Positions 41,675-55,000 of a DNA stretch of 64,000 nt are shown here, one piece after another. The notes below the pieces were generated by a model. The model ran no database searches, had not been told where the DNA came from, and saw only the letters and a list, made by a program, of their open reading frames with translations. This stretch comes from Monodelphis domestica (taxonomy: Eukaryota; Chordata; Mammalia; Didelphimorphia; Didelphidae): the NCBI RefSeq assembly GCF_027887165.1, contig NC_077227.1, positions 77,878,988-77,942,987 of the forward strand. Reading direction: 5' to 3'. The translations under genes and the position numbers were made by a program. Every line of letters starts with the position of its first letter. The stretch's first letter is position 1.

Positions 41675-42560
41675 AGTATAGGTAAATCATGGTCTTTGCT
41701 CTGAGAATTTACAATCTAGCACCCCAAGAGTTTTTATTTTTAGCCTCTTACACTTCTCAGGAAACTGGGGGAAAAATCTTTGCAGCAAATTTCTCTGCCA
41801 AAGGTCTCATTTCTAAGATATATAGGGAACTGAGTCAAATTTATAAGAGCCATTCCCCAAATGCTAAATGGTCATAGGAAATGAACAGGCAGTTTTCAGA
41901 GAAAGAATATAAGCTTCCAATACCCATGTAAAAATGCTCTAATCATTAATAATTAGAGAAATGCAAATTAAAGCAACTCTGAGGTACCACTTCCTACCCA
42001 TAAGGTTGGCTGACAGAAAAGGAAAATGACAAATGATGGGGGGGATATAGGAAAAGAGGTATAACAATGCACTGTTGGGAGAGCTATGAACTGAGCCAAC
42101 CATTCTGGAAAGCAATTTGGAACTATGCTCATAAACTATTAAATTGTGTATATCTTCTGATCCAGTGATATCATTACAGTCTTTATCCCAAATAAATCAA
42201 AGAAAAAGGAAAAGGAACCATATATACAAAAATATTTATAGCAGTTCTTTTTGTAGTAGCAAAGATTTGGAAACAGAGGATGCCCACCAATTGGGGAATG
42301 GCTGGACAAGTTATGGAATTTGAATGCGATATAAGAAATGATGAGTATTAGCATGGCTTTGGAAAAACTTGGAAAGACTTCTATAAACTGATGCAAAGTG
42401 AAGTGAGCAGGGCCAGAAAAACAATTTATACTGTAACAATATTTTAAGGACAATCAAGATTCAAGAACTCTGATCAACACAATGACTGATCACAGGTGCA
42501 AAGGATTCATAATGAAACATGCTCTCTATCTCCAGACTAAGAACTGAAGAGCCCAGAGAG
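41675..42560 (+). mobile_element. L1 3' part (ORF2 C-terminus), old
   Basis: GGTCTTTGCTCTGAGAATTT, then ATTAGAGAAATGCAAATTAA, CATTCTGGAAAGCAATTTGG, CCACCAATTGGGGAATGGCT and AGTGAAGTGAGCAGGGCC in the expected order. Many breaks; inactive. Confidence 0.75.
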
Positions 42561-42597
42561 CAAAATAAAATATATTTTCCTTTTTGGGGGGGTATGA

Positions 42598-42790
42598 CTA
42601 AACATTTTTAAACCCTTACCTTCTGTCTTAGAATTGACTCCAAGTATTGGTTCCAAGGTAGAAAAGTGGTAAGGTTTAGGCAATGGGGGTTAAGTTACTT
42701 GCCCAAGGTAGTAAGTATCTGAGGCCAAATTTGAACCCAGGATCTCTCTTCTCCAAGCCTGGAACTCTATCCATCAAACCACCTCTTTTC
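42598..42790 (-). mobile_element. CORE-SINE (WSINE1-like), reverse
   Basis: AACCCTTACCTTCTGTCTTA, TTAAGTTACTTGCCCAAGGT and TTTGAACCCAGGATCTCTCT. Confidence 0.88.
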
Positions 42791-42799
42791 CACTAAACA

Positions 42800-44439
42800 T
42801 CTATCTGTAATGGGCTTTGTTTTTCTTGTCTTCTCAATGGATAAGAGAGGGGATGAGAGACAAACTAAAAATAAAGTAAAATTGAATTTCAGAAAAAAGA
42901 AAATAATTTCAAATAATAGTAAGCAAGTAACCAATAAAAATCACAACCTACAACATCAGGAGTCTGTTCTAAATCAGCTACCCTAGGCATGTATATCTCA
43001 ATTAATGAATGTCCTTTATTAAAAAAAAAACAAAAACATGTAGAGCAGAGCTGGCTTTTGTCATAAAGCTCAATGACATTCCTGATAAGCTCTGTATGTG
43101 TGATGAAAAAAAAAAAGCCAAAATCTCTATTCCCAACTTTTGCACCTCCCAAGAAGTTTGAAGATAAACAGAGCCAGTTTTAGGCAAAATTGCAAATTTG
43201 TCTTCAGGGTCTCCAGGTTCTTCTTTCTGCAACTCCCCTTCCTCCTACCTCCACCACACAACTGCAGCCTTCTTTTTAATACCCAGTGCCTTTTGTTCAC
43301 CCAATGTTAGAAAAAAGTCCTGAGTTCAAGATTAAACCAAGAGAAGGCCTTCTTTACTGCTGCCAACTTGAATTGCCCACTTAATCCAATTTCTCCTAGA
43401 GTCCACCATAAAAATAGGAAAGGAATTGAGCATTTACTCTTATTTGATCTCAACTGCTCATCTACAAAGTTCCTGGGGCAGCTTCTATTCCTGGCCTCTT
43501 TAACAGTCACTTGCAGTGATTACAAGAAAACAGTTCTAGTTGCTCCTTCATAATTAAGGCCAACCTCAAGGTCAATGCTTCTTTCATAATGAGGTCAATG
43601 GAGGACTGGCACTGGCAATCAACTTCTGATGTCGACAGGATAGACCTGAGGGCTCAGTGCCATCCAATCTGAAATTTCATATGTTCTAGGCTTCCTCTTC
43701 TCAATCCAGAGATCATCCAACCAGAGCCTTCCACAATCTGCTAAGATCCCCCTAACTCAATCTGCTCTCACCACAACTTCTTCTTTGCCCCAAGTTCTTG
43801 GTATACCAAGAGTTTCAGGAAGCCATAGATGGGGTCATGCTACCCTATTATTCTTGTCTTCCTCTCTATGCTACAATAACTAGGATTCAGTGTTAAGAGT
43901 TACAAAAGGCAATCCTTCCCATTTTTACCTGTACTGCCCAGAAACCCAATATGCTACTTAGCCCTGCTTTCCAACATCTGTTACTGACCAGTCTCTCTCT
44001 CCTCAGCCCCCCACCAATAGTGCTTTGCCGATGTCTTGATAAAGATTAGCTCTTTTTCACCACTTTGATTTACTTCTCCTATTCTTGACTCCAGCCCACC
44101 TCTTACTCTTAAAATGTCACAATTCTGGTCCAAGATTGAGTCTCTAGACCTGCTTCTTCTAATTACCCAGAGAGAGGACTTCAAACTCTCTCCCCTGCCT
44201 GAAATACAGATGGACACTTTGCCTACTGGTATGTTGTGGTGGTAGCAGTTCTTTAAATAAGGAGACCACAGGAGAAACAAGTCCACAAAAGTCATAACTT
44301 AAACCATCATAGGACAAAGAGCCATTGTTGTTCAAGATGGTCCCAGCACAGAAAACAAGGCAGAAACAGAAGAGAGAAGTGTAAGAAGAGAGAAGTAAGG
44401 GTGTTCCAAAAGATTGAGAGGAGTAACACAAATGGCCTG
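42800..44439. other. Spacer beyond the ZFYVE27 3' end
   Basis: Mostly unique-looking, AT-rich at 42830-43120, with no recognisable exon or repeat. Confidence 0.4.
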
Positions 44440-45964
44440 ATGTAACTTTATTGTTGTCTCCATATACACAGAGATTTCTTGAGCACTCCCCTCCACTGTA
44501 AAGCACAATATATTCAAGCTCTCACTTATAAGGGGAAATAATAGAAGAGGTGGTAAAAAGGGAGGCACCAAGATAGGGTTGACTCCTGGGTATCCTAGGG
44601 GAGCCTCCAACTGAAAATGAGAGGAAGGAGGCAGGAAAAGCTCGAGTTCCTAAAATACCTCAACCTTCTAAGTCCTATGTCTGAAGGAACCTCATAGTTC
44701 CAGAAATAATCTTGGGGTAAGGGCAGTCTCAGGTTCTTCTCTAATCTATTCCCAACACCCCCTGTTCCCAAGAACCATATAATAAATAAATAAATATTTC
44801 CAAACTAGGGAGGGAAGTGCCAGTGTAGAAAAAGAACCTGGCCAGACTCGAAGCCTTGGAAGTGCCAATTTGGTCCTAAAAAATGACTAGGTATCTGCCT
44901 CAAATGAATAAAAGAGGGTGGTCAGCATCAAACAATCCCTTAATAGAGCATTAGCCAGGGAGATCTCACATCTCCCAGGCCACAGAGGGTCAAAGGAATA
45001 TCTTGAAATATCCCCCTTGAATTTCTGAGCCCATATGATATCGTAGAGGAGCCTTGGCAATTCAGTGAAGAAATTCGGTCAACTAAAAGGTAGAGGGGAA
45101 CAACCACATGGCAGAGGGAGGCATACAAATGAATGGTAGGAAGGTAGCCAGTTTCCCAAGCTGCTTCTCCGTAGTTGAGAATCAGATAGTAACAGAATGG
45201 GATTCAGAAGTTCCCTTTAACCGTTTCGAATCAAAGGGAATGACTGAGAATGGGTTGGGGTGGGATGAAGGCTAAGTGATAAAGGCTTCATCAGTGCCTT
45301 TATAGCCAGTTCATACAGAATAACTGGCTGACTTCTAGTCTTCCATAGTCATCACTCTGGGCCTTTGACAATTATAGCCCCAAAGCTCATGTGGTGACAC
45401 CTTGCAGGGGCATTGAAATGGTATGGAGAGTGGGGCTACAGCAACCACCAAACCGTCTCTACCCAAGCTCCTCAGGAAGGTCACCTGGGGCCGAGTATTT
45501 ATGTGTTTTTGTCCCTACTGGATAACATCCAAAGAAGGTTCCCTTCTAGCTTTGGGGCTCTAGTTTGTTCCATAGCTCCCAGCATCATGAAGGCTGCCCA
45601 CTTTAATTCCCCATTTGATCCTGTTTCCCCTATACTCCACTATCCCAGCTATATCCCAGCGGACACCTCTAGTAATCTAAGGGTTACCCTACACAAAGAT
45701 TTTAAGGAGAGCTATCATTCCATTCACCCAGGGGAATACAAAGAGAAGCTGGAAAGGTCATCAGAGACCCCAGGGCAGGTATCTCTCGGGTGGAGAGAGG
45801 AAGGGGAGGCACCTATACAATGTTCATACCCAGCTTGGCCCAGCAACCTCCACACACTGGGATGAGGGATCTGGGAAGAATCTAACTGGTAGCCTCTGGA
45901 GCAGGCACAGGAGAGGAGGGTGAACAGGGTGGGCCCACAAGGACTACCCCAGGTCTCTCTCTTC
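44440..45964 (-). other. ZFYVE27: ZFYVE27 3' UTR (inferred)
   Basis: From the stop codon the minus strand runs about 1.5 kb to the first AATAAA (44457-44462), which is followed by a TGTGTT-containing stretch suited to cleavage. No intron is apparent. The 3' end is an inference from that signal. Confidence 0.6.
44457..44462 (-). terminator. ZFYVE27: Candidate poly(A) signal of ZFYVE27
   Basis: AATAAA on the minus strand, the first canonical signal after the stop codon that I could find. Confidence 0.6.
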
Positions 45965-46029
45965 TCATTTGCTCAAGTTCTGGTTACATGAGCCACACAC
46001 AAATACAGTCTCTCTCTGTGCTTCAGGGG
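45965..46029 (-). CDS. ZFYVE27: ZFYVE27 last coding exon
   Basis: After acceptor CTTTTCAG it codes APEAQRETVFVCGSCNQNLSK and a TGA stop at 45965-45967. The CGSC pair is the last zinc-binding pair of the FYVE finger. Confidence 0.96.
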
Positions 46030-49000
46030 CTGAAAAGAAGAAAGAATTCAATGAGAGATGAGCTGCACTCCCATCTTGTTCCCTGACTATAGGAAAAGGA
46101 GACACACATCACTTATTTACTCCTGCAGATGGCTAGGAGGACCAACCCCTCCCGATAACTAACTATAGGCTGCCTCACTGTTGCTTACTTCCTTACTAAC
46201 TTGACCTCTAGAATTTCTTTTCCATGGAAACAGCAGTTCCTGGGAAGTCCTGGGGAATTTGTGGCCACCTTGACAATGCTCTCTTCCAAGGAACCAGAGG
46301 CAACTTTAAGCACTCACACAATTCATGATTGGATTTAAAAAACAACAACAACAACAATGTAAACAAGGCCCCTATAACTGGGATCCAAACGTCTCTGCTT
46401 GGGCCTAAAACTATCTTTACCTTCATTGCAATCTAAGGGCTACCCAGTACAGAAATTTAAGGTGAGCTATCAATCCAATCATCTAGGGGAATACGAAATA
46501 TAGTTTCTTCCTATTAACCCACCACTGGCCACTCACTCACCTGTGGCTCCCATGGAGGACTTGAGGACCTTGAAGGAGCAGCACCGGGAACAAAAGCTAT
46601 TTCCACAGTTACTACAGCTCCGCTGTGAAGAGCAAACACAAGATGTGTCTCTCCTTCATAATCAGGGACCTGTTCCTGAGTTCCTACACCATTAGATCTC
46701 ACCACCAAGCTCCCAAATAGCTGGATCTCCTCTGCACTGGTTTCTAGTCCCCAAGTTTCAGGGCTTCCCTAGCAGAAGTCACTGGGGAATCATAACACTC
46801 TGATGCTGGGCAATTTATTCTCCTCTTAAGTCTCTAGAAATATGTTTACACATAAGAACAAGGGCAACAGGACCCAGATGTGACTTTTGCTACTTTCATC
46901 TGAGTGATGAATTTCTTGACTTGAGTCTTACAAAAAGGCTAAGGAGCTGGCAGGAAAGACAAGAGTATCCATGGTTGAGGAAAGTTTACAAAATTTTCTC
47001 ATCCTCTCTAGCCCAACTTAAATTCTAGTTAAGCTAAACAGCAGCATTTAATTAAGGTAAAGACATCAGCCAAATGAGATTAATAATCATCCTGTTTGAG
47101 CTAAGTTTCCCTTGCTCCTATGTCTAAGTATCTCTCCAGTGGCCAAAAGGAAGATTTCAACTACCCAGGAATGGATGAAGCACTATGATGCCATTTAAAG
47201 GCATCCAAGTCCTCTCAGCACTAGACGATATGTGCAATCCTAAGGTAAAGAGGGCAGGGGGGAATGTTAGGGAAATGAAAAGCTATGCATAAGTTTGGAT
47301 GAGCTGGGGAACAAGCCTAGGATGACCTGAGAAGAGGCCATCACTTCCTGGGGCCCACTGTGACACATGTAAGGAAAACTCACCCTCTTCTTCAGCACTG
47401 AGAAGGTAGCTGAGCAGCTTGCACAGTTTCCTGAGAAAAAAGAGGCAGAAGGTCATCCTCTCACCAGACCCAGGCCCCTCAACTCCCTACTTGATCCTCT
47501 GTATCCCCAACTTTTTCCCTAAAAAGGATACATTCAGAATAATTTCATGGGCTAGTCATATTGGTTGGCAAGAGCTGGCTGGTAGCTGCACTTTTAGCTC
47601 CACAACTGAGCACATCCTCCTGAAAGTCCAAAGAGGCCAAAGGAGGCCAGGCTAAGGTGGACCTTGAAGATGCTCTGCACTTCCTGAGCCCATGTACCCT
47701 TCCCCCACCACTGCCACCAAAGCACCTGCAGAGTCCCTGCTTAGCCCCTGAACTGAAGGGGTCAACATTAACCCTCCTCCACCTTTCTTTCCATAGCTTA
47801 GAATCAATTCCCTAACAGGCATCTACATTTGGAAAACCTAAGAAAGCAGTGAACAAAAAGGAGGCCCTGACAAGATGATACTTCCATCAGGGAGCAGTTA
47901 TCACTCCAGAAATCTTCTCTCACAGAAGGGAAGGGCCACCGACCTTCAAAGGAGACTCCATTACTTGTCTGCCAAGCCTGACCACCTCCCAGGGCTACTC
48001 CTTGCAGATGGCTATGACTATATTCAAGGTGACAGTGCTCCCTCCCAATTTGGGGGCCCACTTTTGTCACCCAATCCCAAAGAGAACTCAAATTCTCCAA
48101 ATGGGGAAGATGTGGTATGTGCTATAAGGTGTTAGATTTAAATGAATAACTCCAGGTTCTTGTTTTCCATAGAGTTTATTAATAATCACTTAAAATTAAA
48201 AAAGCAGATAGGTATAGGTTTAAAGTCTCTTTTTCTACTCCAAGTCTGACCACGTGTTGATCCTCCCTCACAATTCTCTGTCTGCCTCTTGCACTGAGTA
48301 CAGGGGTGTAGAGAAAGGCCAGTCTCCTCCTACTCCTCTTATCCTCCGATCCTCACACGCCCCCCGCTGTGCGTTCACATCCATGGACACAGTGCTGGCA
48401 CACAACATGGGATGAACCAGGTCGACAATTCAGGAGGGGAAGGGGATGAAATTCCTTTTACACACTCCACCCTGTGATTCAATTGGGAGCTGAGCATGTT
48501 TTATCTCCCCAGTTGAGGGGTTTGGGAGATTTACATGCCTATTCTCCCCGATGAATTATTTCACATAACCAGCTTAAACCTCTAAAGATTCTTCTGACTA
48601 CAGATGCATAACATATTGCATTTTACAAAGGGGAAATTATAACAACTTGGGGATGAGAGGGAAAGATCCACTTTGATTTGGGGTATTGGTGAGTCTCTTT
48701 TCCTAAAATTTCTCAAAAGATTTAAACCTTGAATTTTAGGATAGTTATACAATCCCCCCTGATCTTTTGGAGAAGGTGCCATAAGGAAGCCTGTGGAAAC
48801 TACACACTGCATCAAAAAGATCCAGAGTGAACTTTGGGATATAACGAGTTGAACTGAAGGGGGCTGAACATGCTTATTCTGAATGTAAACTCTTATGCCA
48901 AAAGGGAATGCTCCCTAATTGGCATTCTGTCAATGTGTCTGTCAATCATTTTTTGTTTTCTTTCCCTCTCATCCCCAAATTGTTGTAATTTCCCCTTTGT

Positions 49001-52000
49001 AAAGTGCAATATGTTATGCACCTCTAGTCAGAAGAAGGAGGTATAAGCTGGTTATGTGAAATGATTCATTGGGGAGATTTCAATATGCTTGTCTCCCAAT
49101 AGAATCATGGGGGGGAATTGTGTAAAAGTAATTTCATCCCCTCCCCCTCCTGGACTGTAGACCTGGTTCATCCCATTTTGAGTGCCAGCACTGTGTCCAT
49201 GAACGTGAATAAAAGGGTGTAGGTGTGACCCAAGGGGTCTCTGCTTCCTTGTACACAGTGTGAGAGGTGGGCAGAGAATCGTGCAGGAGGATTCAACACG
49301 TGGTCAGACTTAAGAGTAGAAAGAGACTTTAAAACTATACCTATCTGCTTTCTTTATTTCAAGTGATTATTAATAAACTCTATGAAAATAAGAACTTGGA
49401 GTTATTCATTTAAATCTAACAAAGGAAAGATATTTCTACACTGGAAGTGATAAGGGTGGGAGAAGAAGGAAAGCCAGATGAGATCTACTCTAAGAACTCA
49501 GAATCAAGGCAAGAGCAGGAGGCTCTCAAGGCACAAGGAAAAAGTTTACTGGAGATAAAAAAGAGAAGTTAAGACTAGGAATGAGGGTCGTGAGGGCCAA
49601 GCCTGGAGGCATGAAGTCTTGGGTTCAACTCTTCCCTTGAACATGTCCTAGCAGTGTGACTCTGAGCAAGTGCCCCATTGCCTAATGTTTACACTCCTTC
49701 TGCCTTGGAGCAGATACTTGGTATCAATTCTAAGGAAGGTAAGGTTTTTTTTTTTTTTAAAAGGTCACACTAGGCTGAACTGAGGTCTAGGGTAGATTAA
49801 TGGAGTTGTGACTTTCAGTTACAACAACTCTAACCACCCAACAAGGAAGCAGAAATGAAGACATTTCAGAGGGCTGCAAAAGGGAGAGTTGTTAATGTAT
49901 TTCTTCCTGAGGATCAAAGCAGTAAGTGCAATGGAAGGCAAGAGCCACAGAAGCAGCAGATTGATAAAAAAGCAGTTAAATCCCAACTCTTAAGAAGAAA
50001 CCAGAGAGGAAGGGACCTACAGGTAAAGAGTGTGGCATATACTATTCCATGGAGCCACTAAATGTTTTTCTTTGTTAGAGGATGGAGGAGATGAGAGACT
50101 TCTTTCCAGAAAGGATTGACAAGAAACAGAGGCAACTCGCTTTTAAAAATGAAAAAAGCCTTGAAACCCAAGATTCCTGGAGAGCTCTATCCAAGCTAAG
50201 CAGCTGACATGTGGAATGGAGAGGAAAAAAAGCTGTCTGAGGAGGTGGCTGAACCTCTCAGATACAGCCAGGAGTTCCTCCTGAACTACCCACCGGGCCT
50301 AGCTGGGGACAGAGTATCACCCCAGAGATTAGTACTGAGCCTGAGATGGACATGTGAGACCTGTTCCTAGAGGATGGCCAGAAACCCAGGCAGCCCTCAA
50401 GGATCCGTCACCTGCAAGGGCTCAGACCAGAGGAAAGCACAATTCTCAATCCCCTTTGGAGGATTCAATCTAGTGTCAAGAACAACAGGACAGATATGGT
50501 GCCGAGAAGCCAACAGAAACTCTGATGCTGCTCTCTGTTGTTCTGCATAAGCTTCTTAGGCCCAGGGTACTAGTTCATCCTACCCCTGGAAACATCCTCT
50601 TCTCCAGTGGCCTCAGCTTCCTCCTAGAAATGCCACATTAAGGAGTCCCAGCCAGGCCAGTCTTCCCTCCTCCCAGGCTGCACTGCTGCCTCAGCTCTAC
50701 AGGGCTCTTTCCAGCCCACGGGCTCCCTTTTAGGGGCTCTTTCCTCACTGGAACTGGAACATAAGCTCCTCAAGGACAGGGACTGTCCTCCTTTCTCTTC
50801 TTTTTGCACTGCCAGTAGATAGTGCAGTGCCCAGCAGATAGATACAATAATAACATTAATGACAAATGCTTGTTGACTGGCTGGCTCACTGCTGTCAGTA
50901 AGCAAGGAGCACCAGTACCAGGACACTACTGTTAGCCACTCAGAAAAGCAAGTCCTTCTGGACCATGACTGATGAGGGAGCTGCCCTCAATCGGTCCTTA
51001 GGACTCAAAAGCTCTGGCATACTTTTCTAAGAACATTCTCCTCATACAGTTCTGTTCTCTGGCTTACCAAGGGCTCAAGAGGAAGCAGTTCAGGGCAGCA
51101 TTAGAGAAGTTGGTGAAACCACTACATATTCATGGGACAAGAAGTTCTGGCAGCAGTACAGGAGGAATCAGAGAGGAATAAAAGGTCCATGGCTCCCTCC
51201 CAATGCCAAAAAAAGTTTTTTCCCCTATTTGGAAAGACCCTGACTCCAACTAAATACATATTTCCCATCTAGATTAATCAGTGTGATGAAGCACAGCAGG
51301 CAACAGGGATAGTAAAGAATATGAGGGCCCAAGCAAGCCATTCTGGCACTGAAAAAATGATTGATTTTTTTTTCAAATAAATATGAAGTCAGAGAGATTA
51401 GGAAATCACCCTCTCTCACCCTAAGTCGAGGCTAGGCCCAAGGTTAGCTTCTGCTCATTCTTGCCAAACAACTCTAGCCCCCTCCAGTGGATGGCCAACC
51501 CAGAAGCCAATCAGACCAAGGAGAAGGAGCTCCTTGGCTTACAACTGCAAGAAACCAATCAGGTCAGGGCTGTTGCTCAAGTGCCCAGGCAGCTCGAGAG
51601 CTTGGGAGGGGATGCAGGTGGCACACAAAGATCTATTGAAGAGGATGGTCTAAAAGACGTTCTGGATCCCCTTGCAAGTCATGTGACCTCCAGAAAGGCC
51701 TTTCTCTCCCAGGAAGAACCCATGATCACATACATTCTCAGGGAAATGAGATATAAGGCACCTGAGAGAGAGAAAGGAAAAGGGCTCTTATCCATCAAGC
51801 TCCTGAAAGGAGAGGAAATAAGACTCTTCTAGTCACTAAGCTCATTTCCTAAGTCAGCCAACTGCCAGTTCATGGAGCTCCAGTCTGAGATAGAGGTGCC
51901 AGACCTCCTCAATCAAGTTCACTCTGAACCTGCCTCCCATGGGGACCAGAGAAAGAAGGCTGCCTTTCTGATTTCTCAGCCAAGGCTTGACAACAGGGAA

Positions 52001-55000
52001 GAGCCATGGTCTGAAGATATTTCATGTTCCCAGAAAACTACCTACTCTGGCCTTCAAGATTCTGTGTCCAGAGCAAAGACTCTCAGTAGTGCAGCCAGTT
52101 ACACCCTGCTGCTCTATACATATCCCTGTCCCCCAACAAATTAAAGGCTGACCAAAACACATGGAGGGGTAGTCATTCCTGGGTTCTGTCACCACACAAT
52201 AAGCTAACTCCTGGAAGGTAAAAGCTGTGTGCTTCAACTTGTTTCCATTTAGAACTGAAAAAGTATGTCAGGGTCCTAGGAATTTATAGTAGAATTTAGG
52301 CCTTTCTAAAATACATTCATTTCAGTTTAGAGTGAAATTATCATACAATTCTTGGGACTGCCTGGTCTGGTATTAATTTCCTTACCTCCCTGAAAACTCA
52401 TGTCTAATCTATGAAGACAAGTAAGGAAGAGCCCAAGTTCAATCCGTATGGCCCAAACTAGATTTGCATTTGTCCCAATTCTAGGGTCCCAAACCTGATA
52501 CTCAAATCCTAATCTCTGGAGCTAAGCACCAACCACCTTCTCAACCCCAACTTCCCTCCTCTGCCCAAGTTTTCCCTTGCTCTCTTTTAATCAAATACCA
52601 AAATTGTTGGTAGGATATCGTTTTCGGAGCTTCTCAGTGAGTCGAGACACCTTGCTGCGAATCACTTCATTCTTGCTCATAAAACCATTGTCGTGTAGGG
52701 CCAGATCATCTTCCACACTGCACGCAGATCCCTCTTCATCCTCCTGTGGGAAGGGTACCTTTTAGCCCTGCCCAGCACCTGGCTGGGCCCTGAGACATAT
52801 AGCTGATATCCAAAGATGGAGCAGACTTCATAAAGCCTGGCAATAGGCTTCACTAGCCTGAACATGCACCCTGGCCCCAGGCCCTTTCCCCACCAACAGA
52901 CATACTCACCAGCACCACCAGGTGGGTCTCCTGCCTCCCAGGGTGCGGGGGGGTAGAAGGAGAAAAAAGAAGAGGAGACAGATAGCAAGGAGAGGGGAAA
53001 GACTGCTACGAGATGTGGCTCACTCTAAGCCAACCATCCTGAAAGATCTAGATGGGGCTCAGAGAGGTTATACCAGACTACTCTTAGTTCCTAGGAAGTC
53101 CTTACTCAACCTTCCTTAAATCAGAAGCCCTGAGACTCTTCCCACCTGCTTAAAGTGCCCTCCCAATGGGCTGTTCTATTTTTGAAAATGTAAAAAGAAA
53201 AGATATTAAGCCACCCAACTCCTACAAAATGACCACCAAGCTACTGAAAAGAAATTTATTTGTCCAAGGATTTGGCAAGCTATCTAAGAAGGGAGCCCAG
53301 TAATATATCCTGAACAAAAAGAATATACCCACAGAAGGCAAGAACCAAGAAGTCCAAACCAAGAAAAATCCATAGAAGGAATGACCCTGGATCTGAATTC
53401 TTTGTTTCAAGAGAGCAACAAGAAACTAGAGCTTCAGAAGTGCCTAGGCTATTAACCTATTTGGGACCCTTAGATAAAGGGTGGATCAAAAAGATACCCA
53501 CCTCAATAGCATCTTTAAATTCTTCATCTGGCTCAGCCTCCTCAGCCTCCTCCACACTGCCTGGTGTGAGGTCCTGTGAAGAAAGGCCCAGGACATCATC
53601 TACAGAGGCAGAGAAGTCAACATCGCTCTGTAACATCAACATCTGCATCACTAAGCATGGCCAAGGATACCTGCTCCTGCCAGGGAAGACATGCTAAAGA
53701 AGCAAGTTTTGAGACAGAAGACTTAGAAAGGAACCTCCATGGGAAAAATGGGAACCAAATCACAATTCAGTCTCAAGAAATTCATGGGGCCAAGTAAGAG
53801 GCAGCCTTAAAGATTCCAAAAGAGCCCAGGTGGCAAAAAGTCACATGGCAGTTGGCTCATCTCTAAGGGATAGCAATCTATGAGAAGTTTACCAGTGAGT
53901 AGGTTCTAAAGATTCCAGGGCTAGATACTCACTTCGGTGGGAGTAGGGGTTGAACTACAGTCCAGCAACACTCCTCTTCCCCCACTGTCTGATTCCAAGC
54001 AATCCTCAGTGTTCCCTGGAAGCTGAGGGTTCATTCGCTGTTGCAGGGTAGCCCGGCATTCTGCCACCACTACTCAGGGTCAAGGGAAGCAAAAGTACAG
54101 ATACAGAATAAAAAGTCTCTCTGGAGATTTCTCCATAAGTACTAGAATGTCAGTGCCTTGAAGACAAGGAAAATTTTTGCACAATTTTTGCACAATTTTC
54201 TTAGCATCCCCAGGACTTAGCACAGTGAATGGCACACATTAAGCACTCAGTAAATGCTTGTTGATTGATCAGTAGTTGCTGTGGGGTGGGCCAGCCTCCC
54301 ACAGACAGTGTGGGTGGAATGATGGATGGGACATAGCTAGCTTTCACATTCAACCCACAGCACAGGTTTCACAGGATAAACTGCTCCTCCTTGACTGAGG
54401 CCTGGCTTTATTTTATACCCTCATGATGACACATCTACTTGGCACACAGTTTCATTCTCAACATACACAGATATAGGTTGGGAAACTCAAAGCACAGATT
54501 TATCAGAAGTTTTTATGCCTAGACAAGAGGGTCCTATATAAGTGGGTATATAAGAATTCTTAGGTTTAATTTTGCAAATGGAATCTCCTGGTAATATCCT
54601 GGGGGGACAGTGGGACATCTGTATTAACCCTGAAAGCATGTTGCTCTCATCTATTTTTCCTGGGGCTAAGTAAGAATAATAATCATAGCAATTCTAAAAA
54701 TAAGGGGATATTAATAAGGAAAGTCACTAAGGGGGGTTTCAGTGGGTGTTTCCATCCTTCCTGGAGGCTGCTTTGCAGCCCCTGGTTTCCACATGTGACC
54801 GTGTCAAACAGCGTGGTCTTTGATGGCTCCCGACATGTAGCCTACATGGCTATAATCCAGCAAACTACCCCCCAGTCTCAGATGATATTCTCATCTTTTT
54901 CCTCTCACCTCAAAATAAATATCTGGGGATAAAGAGTACCCTATGGAGAAAGATGGATCCAGATGCATCAATAGGCACTTAGATTTGAGCTGGATCTCTC

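Larger units (their letters stand above)
48130..49421. mobile_element. Inverted LTR-like pair with 4-bp target duplication
   Basis: Fossil element in a ZFYVE27 intron. Left arm 48130-48665 and right arm 48960-49421 are inverted copies of one another (about 85-90% alike by eye); a 294-bp non-repeated centre separates them. Outer ends read TGTTAGATTT and AAATCTAACA, and AAGG occurs immediately outside both (48126-48129, 49422-49425). In the right-arm direction an ATAAAAGG TATA-like motif (near 49210) and an AATAAA signal (near 49373) precede the terminal CA by LTR-like distances, so both outer ends look like the U5 (3') ends of LTRs. The centre, read on the minus strand, has a polypurine-tract-like AAAAGATCAGGGGGG. 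The 4-bp duplication fits a gamma/class I type ERV. It is broken, with no coding frames. A foldback DNA element is the alternative. Confidence 0.7.

Noticed and set aside
51461-52144. Two consecutive + frames (123 and 90 codons) antisense in a ZFYVE27 intron
   Set aside because: No motif, separated by a stop, and no plausible promoter or poly(A) signal tied to them.
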